From Dryomyza anilis (Eukaryota > Arthropoda > Insecta > Diptera > Dryomyzidae), in NCBI GenBank assembly GCA_951804985.1, contig OX638130.1:105102040-105166039 (forward strand): DNA of 64,000 nt. The letters are read 5' to 3'. Position 1 is the stretch's first letter. Every line of letters begins with the position of its first letter. Position numbers and translations under genes: made by a program. The notes under the pieces are model-generated. The model did no database searches, was not told the DNA's origin, and saw nothing but the letters and a program-made list of their open reading frames with translations. This document shows, in pieces, positions 59,171 to 64,000 of this stretch.

Positions 59171-59764
59171 CCCCACGTTCACTTGTCCAATCAAGATGAA
59201 ATTGAACAAGTGAATTTTATTAACGAAAACTGTATATGACAAAGTTTCATCACTGTAGCTCAATTAAAAATTTAAAGTTTTCAACTTTAATGTACCATAA
59301 TTTAAACCAAAAAATTGAACATTTAAAATTCATAAATTTTTAACCATTCAGCTATATAAAAATCATCAACCAAGATGGTTAAAAATTTTAAGTTTTCTAC
59401 TTAGAAAGTACAAAATTTAAACCAAAAGGTTGAACATTTAAATGTAAATAGATTTTCAACTCGAAAGTTTAAATTTATGGACCAGTAAAGTATAAAAACT
59501 ATATATTAAAGTTAAGAAATTCCATTTTAAAGTTGAAAGTTGAAATACATACATTTTTCAACTATACCAAAATGTTTAAAAATCGTTTTAAACCAAAAAA
59601 AAAATTGATATAGGTTAAAAAAATGAACCTGAATTTTTGAACGTGTATACATCTAAATTTTGATTATTAAATTTTCATACATTATTAGTCAATCCTCATA
59701 CCTATTTTTCTAAAAATGGCACAATTTCAGGTTTTGCCAACTTTTGATACTACCTGCCCCACTG
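59171..59764. other. Intergenic; degenerate AAATTTTCAACTT repeats
   Basis: Loose repeats such as TTTAAAGTTTTCAACTTTAA, AATTTTAAGTTTTCTACTTA and TTGAACATTTAAA recur about six times. TCACTTGTCCAAT near 59179 is inverted at about 59204 as ATTGAACAAGTGA. No gene. Confidence 0.45.
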
Positions 59765-59975
59765 TACGTCGGTAGCTCAGAGGTTAGTGCGTTGGACTAC
59801 GAACCGAAAGGTCGGTCCCATGTCAAAATTTGGGCTGGAACTAATAAAAGCTTTTCTTATAAAACATTTTTCTATTCCTCCGAGAGTAAATATCGCTCAT
59901 AAAAAATCTCTCAACACCGCCCTTCGAATTCGGCATTAAACTGTTGGTTCCTCAAGAGTTTTGGAAATATGTGTC
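59765..59975 (+). mobile_element. tRNA-derived SINE, diverged copy
   Basis: The head CGGTAGCTCAGAGGTTAGTG, GTTGGACTACGAACCGAAAG is clear. The body is shortened (the TATACCGCGCTACC segment is missing) and ends after ATTCGGCATTAAACTGTTGG. It is one of the older copies. Confidence 0.85.
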
Positions 59976-61021
59976 CAATATAGAATGACCAGATAAGAAC
60001 GATATGATAATTTAATCCTTTAGTCGACAAAATCGTCTACAGACCCAATCTAATTCAAGTTTTTCGAGCTTAAATCGTTCAATACGAATGTATGCATCAA
60101 ATGGCGAAGGTTTGAACGTTATATATAACCGGAATTTTTTTCGAAAACAGACGCGAAAATTATTTATGATTTTTTTTAGTAAAAAAAAAATAAAAATTTA
60201 AAAGTTCTTTCCAACCGCTTAATCGGATTCAGATTTTTTTTGGGAAATGGTTGTAGTATATGTTTAAATAATTTATTATAATTTTTATGTGAAAAATAAA
60301 AACTCGTGAAAATTTTAGAGTTTAATGGAGACCTTCTGTTGACGCATCTGGCACTAAAAAAACAACGAATAGTGGACTTCGGATTCGAGTTTCTAGTACT
60401 AAATTATCCAAAAACCAAAATTATCATAATAAAACACGCGCTATTTTTATCTAGCCGTTTAATGGATTAAATAAACCAACAAATATCAAATTGGTTCTGG
60501 TTTTATTTTAAAGCTACATTCATTCGTAGCACCAGAAAAATAATCGAAGGGTGCAAGACGCATAATCAGGACGGTCATTTGATAAACGTTCGCCGTGAGA
60601 TGACCCACAGTCGCCAAAATATGAACGTTCGCTGTGAGATGTGGGTCATCTCGACGAATTAGTTCTTTACCACTTCGAGCGTTGCGTTATTTGTACGGCA
60701 TATAGCGTCGTCTTGTTAGAACCTGTGCTTGAATATATCGATGTTGCTCTGGCCACAGAAAATCGATTAACATAATTTTACACCGAGGACCATTGGCGGT
60801 AACGGTGTCTCCATCCTCATTTCGAAAGAAATAAGGTCCGATGGATGATGAACCTTACTAAATATTTTGACAACTGAATGTAATTGGTCACTTTGACAGC
60901 TACTGAAAAATAACAATTGGAAAAACTATCATTACAATCTGGTCACCCTATATTTAGCTGTAGATAGAGAGTATAGATTTTTAATAGAGATTCCTTCCGA
61001 GTTTTCTGGCGTCGCTGCCGA
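59976..61021. other. Intergenic; short local duplication at about 60587-60650
   Basis: AACGTTCGC(C/T)GTGAGATG occurs at about 60588 and 60623, and GATGACCCACA near 60599 is inverted at about 60641 as TGTGGGTCATC. A moderately GC-richer stretch at 60540-60850 has no convincing ORF. Confidence 0.45.
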
Positions 61022-61320
61022 AAACATTGGTTATGTGGAAGTGGAATTTTACAGATTGTAGTTAACAGAGGAAAACAGTGCACAAAACTGGATCTGTCCG
61101 CGGATAATTTGCAACCAAACTTACCACGATATATTGCAATCCAACGCCTTATAAATTTTAATGATTTGTCTTGCCAAAAATGTCCCAGAAAACATCAGAA
61201 TATTGATTTGAAAATGTGTCTGTTGACAACATTTTCGTTTCAATTTTCACATAACCAATGTTTGAATTTATTTGACAAAAGTGGCAGCGAAACCACCTGT
61301 ACGGAAACTCTATATCAAAT
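61022..61320 (+). repeat. Dispersed inverted-repeat element, copy 2
   Basis: Similar to 2152-2421. AACATTGGTTATGTGGAA at the left is inverted as CACATAACCAATGTTTG at about 61247-61263, and the match to copy 1 continues beyond that to CTCTATATCAA. It is followed within 260 bp by a separate palindromic repeat at 61573-61740. Confidence 0.65.
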
Positions 61321-64000
61321 ATATACTCTCTGCTGTAGAGTTGATAAAATACATAATTTCTATATAAATTCTTCAAATATTTCTTACAACATTTCAAAAG
61401 CTTCAATCGAAATTGAATTTCCCATTTGTTGCTGCAATTTCAAACATTTTTAATACACTCAGCAATAATAATAAATGGCAAAATAATAGTATTTCAATAG
61501 AATTTTTTTTTATTTCGGTCTTATTGGAAAATATTGGGGTAAAGTGAAAAGGAAACTTTAAAATTTTTAACAACCCAGCAAACCAAACGATAATTTTACG
61601 ATATCGAAACGATATCATTTATAGGCTCAAATTGTTGTTTTCGATAATCAATAATGATACGAAAACGATAGGATTTTCGATAAAAATGAACCTGTCTAAA
61701 ACGATATCGTTGTTTTTGCCGTTATAGATGTCGAGATGATATCATAAATAGATTTATTTTCGATAAACAAATTTTATTTGTTCAGAAAATTTTATTTTTG
61801 ACAAAAATTATAAAAAACACGCAATTAAACTTTCAAATATTTTGAGTTTTATATCTAAAATTTATCATTATTATATCGAATTTAAAAATTATCGTCAAAT
61901 GGTTTGTAGGGAACATGCTATTTTAGTCTTTCCTAATCATGTATTGTTTTTTTCATCACAAAATCAAATATATTAGGAATAAAAAAATTATAATAAGGTA
62001 ATAAAAAAAAAATAATGGATATGCACGATAAAATAAAAATATTTTTAATTCATAAACATCTCCAGTAATTATGTTAAGAAAATACGAAAAATTTGTGCAT
62101 TTAGTCCTGAATATTCTGAGTGACAATGGGTGACAAAAGGTGTAGTTGATGGTCGTCAAGTTCGCACATTTCAAGTATAAGTACGGGACGTTTGTAGATA
62201 TTCACTGCAAACGTCCCGAATTGTTGAATTGTTGAATTGTTGAAATTTAATTTCTTCGGCAATTTATTCATGCAAATTGTACAAAATTATTCTTCTTCTG
62301 ATGAAGAATATTTACTGATGTATTCTTTATGCTCCTGTTAAATGCTCGCTTTTCGGCATTTTTCTGCAATTCAGATCTTATCTCAGGTGAAGTCAAAATG
62401 TTAATTTTTATTGGTTTTTATTGATCGTAGCCACAGACTGAAGTTTTTTCTGGAGCAAACCAGTTAAATAATTCATAAAACACAATATTTTCACTAAATT
62501 TACAACATAGATTGCTTAAATTACGTTTCCCACTTTACCTTAGAAAGTCTCACTTTACCCTAATATCACAATTTGAACATAACTTAGCAACATTTAAGCA
62601 ATGTTTAATTATTTGCAAAGCCCGTTTTTTTATTCAAAAGATATAGAACATTCGATAATTTTAAACATAACGACAAAAATTTACACTTTTTGCTAGAAAA
62701 CAACATCGTTCTAAAAAAAAAACTTTCAAAAACATTTTTATTTTACATGTTCTCGAAAAGCAATAAAATGGTATTAATGGATGAAATAGTTGATCCATAT
62801 TTAGAGCTCTTGACAATTTTTTTAATTTTTCTAAGTCCAGAAAATTGAAATTTCCATCGACCGTTTTAAATTATACGTTTATAAATCCTGTTGTACAGAA
62901 ATCAGAAAACTATATTGTTTAATATTAAAACAATAAATGAAAAAAATATAGAAATTAACAAATTTGATCATAAATTATACTATATAGATAATGGGTACAA
63001 TTTGCATGCAGATTGAAATATAAAGTATAAATTGCTGTACAGCTTATACTAAGTGCCGATAAATTTTCATTATAATTATAAACAGTGCAGTTTTCAGAGG
63101 AACCCCTTGTGCTGTGATCATCGAAGATTTATATATTTGGTGGTACCTGGTACCTGCACCATTTAAAAAGAAAGAAAACCATTAATTTTTGGTATAAACA
63201 AAATAACGACCAACTATTTATTACAAACCACAGAAAAACGCGGCGGTACCATCAAATGTATACAAATTTTATGAAAAAAAATATAAAAAAAAACAAAAAT
63301 TCAAGGTACAAAAAAAAAACCAAAAATTATACTAAAAAAACAATGAAAAAAAAATTGATAAACAAAAATAATGCAAGTACCACAGGTAGGGAATGAAAAT
63401 TAAAAACATGACTCTGTCAGTGATGAAAACCAGAACACCTGAAAAATACATAGCGAACTATAACAAAAACAAAAATCATTTGCATTAAATTTTAGCATCC
63501 AGACATTATGCCGCAGTACCACCAAGTCCAATCCTCCATTTTGATCATCGCAGCAGCAGCAGCAGCAGCAGGCGGCCAAGAGGCAGTATTTTGTTTATAT
63601 TCGATCGAATTTTATTTGTGGCCATCAACTAAGCCAACAGTCGTATAGTTTTGGCTAAAGCATGAGTAAACATGCTATAAAAATAAATCCGGATTCCCCA
63701 ATCCGTGTGCCGCAGCCGCTACTGCTGCGTTGGCGTATTACACAGCATGACCGTGTTCGAACGGTCGATCGATGTTTAATGTCTGCACTGAGTAGGGTCA
63801 TTAGTGCTGAGTTTTGTTAATTCTAAACAAAACGTACTACTTTATAAACTATATGTGGCACCATCAAACCATGGGCCATGTGTTGCATTGACCGCCCACT
63901 CTTGTCGAGTGAATGAGTAAGGAGCATCATCGATTATTCGACGCACATATATTGCGCATGAGTCACTCACAGCAGGAGTGCATGATGTGTGGGCGTGCCT
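61321..64000. other. Intergenic DNA to the window end
   Basis: At 61573-61740, repeats of ACGATATCG, CGATAA and ATCGTT match 42500-42600 in reverse. A perfect 11-bp hairpin stem, CGGGACGTTTG, lies at about 62183-62219. A (CAG)n microsatellite of seven units lies at about 63550-63571 within GC-richer DNA that continues to the end and may be the flank of another gene. No exon could be supported. Confidence 0.45.

Noticed and set aside
61109..61453. 114-codon open frame with several cysteines
   Set aside because: It overlaps a dispersed repeat also present at 2.2 kb where the frame is not kept; nothing protein-like is conserved.
63508..63648. Small frame MPQYHQVQ with poly-Ala, about 46 codons
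   Set aside because: It depends on a CAG microsatellite, has no conserved features and no supporting context; it may be a 5' UTR or chance.

Overview
The window is animal nuclear DNA, almost certainly from a higher fly (Diptera, Cyclorrhapha). A tephritid fruit fly is my best guess, but the sequence alone does not prove it. The evidence is short 58-100 bp introns with GT-AG boundaries, a rictor gene with fly-style Gln/Ser/Thr/Ala runs, an Hs3st-B-like sulfotransferase of fly length, an Inr+DPE core promoter, and very AT-rich DNA full of transposon debris. Most of the 64 kb is non-coding.

Layout. (1) 1-2.5 kb: a tRNA-derived SINE fragment, a decayed non-LTR reverse transcriptase and two inverted-repeat elements. 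(2) 2.5-7.5 kb, + strand: the last eight exons of rictor (TORC2 scaffold), including a GC-AG intron and a long low-complexity C-terminal tail. (3) 7.5-27.9 kb: no host gene found. It holds a 20-bp minisatellite, a 3.4-kb T-rich array, two inverted and damaged DD37E Tc1/mariner elements, a non-autonomous Helitron with an internal minisatellite, and several MITE or foldback elements. (4) 27.9-29.3 kb, - strand: a complete three-exon heparan sulfate 3-O-sulfotransferase (Hs3st-B-like). (5) 30.1-32.0 kb: SINE debris, a large hairpin and a reverse-strand LINE fragment. (6) 32.5-42.4 kb, + strand: two tandem paralogues for multi-pass membrane proteins of unrecognised function, with identical intron positions and phases; their introns are packed with repeats. 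(7) 43.6-45.8 kb: a foldback element with two further inverted repeats inside it. (8) 46.4-56.6 kb, + strand: a secreted, GPI-anchored cysteine-rich protein (DUF753/Ly6-like) whose signal-peptide exon lies 9.1 kb upstream of the rest, behind a perfect Inr+DPE promoter and three GATA-type sites. (9) 56.6-64 kb: intergenic DNA with MITEs, a hAT-like element and another SINE.

The host genes have no evident shared pathway: rictor acts in cytoplasmic signalling, the sulfotransferase in the Golgi, the paired membrane proteins in some membrane, and the DUF753-like protein at the cell surface. I found no convincing undescribed gene system. The most interesting items are the membrane-protein pair, the DD37E copies that share one in-frame stop, the conserved zinc-site residues and GC-AG intron in rictor, and the repeats that form tandem arrays inside introns. 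Exon boundaries were worked out by eye from splice sites, reading frame and remembered family sequences; no alignment was run.
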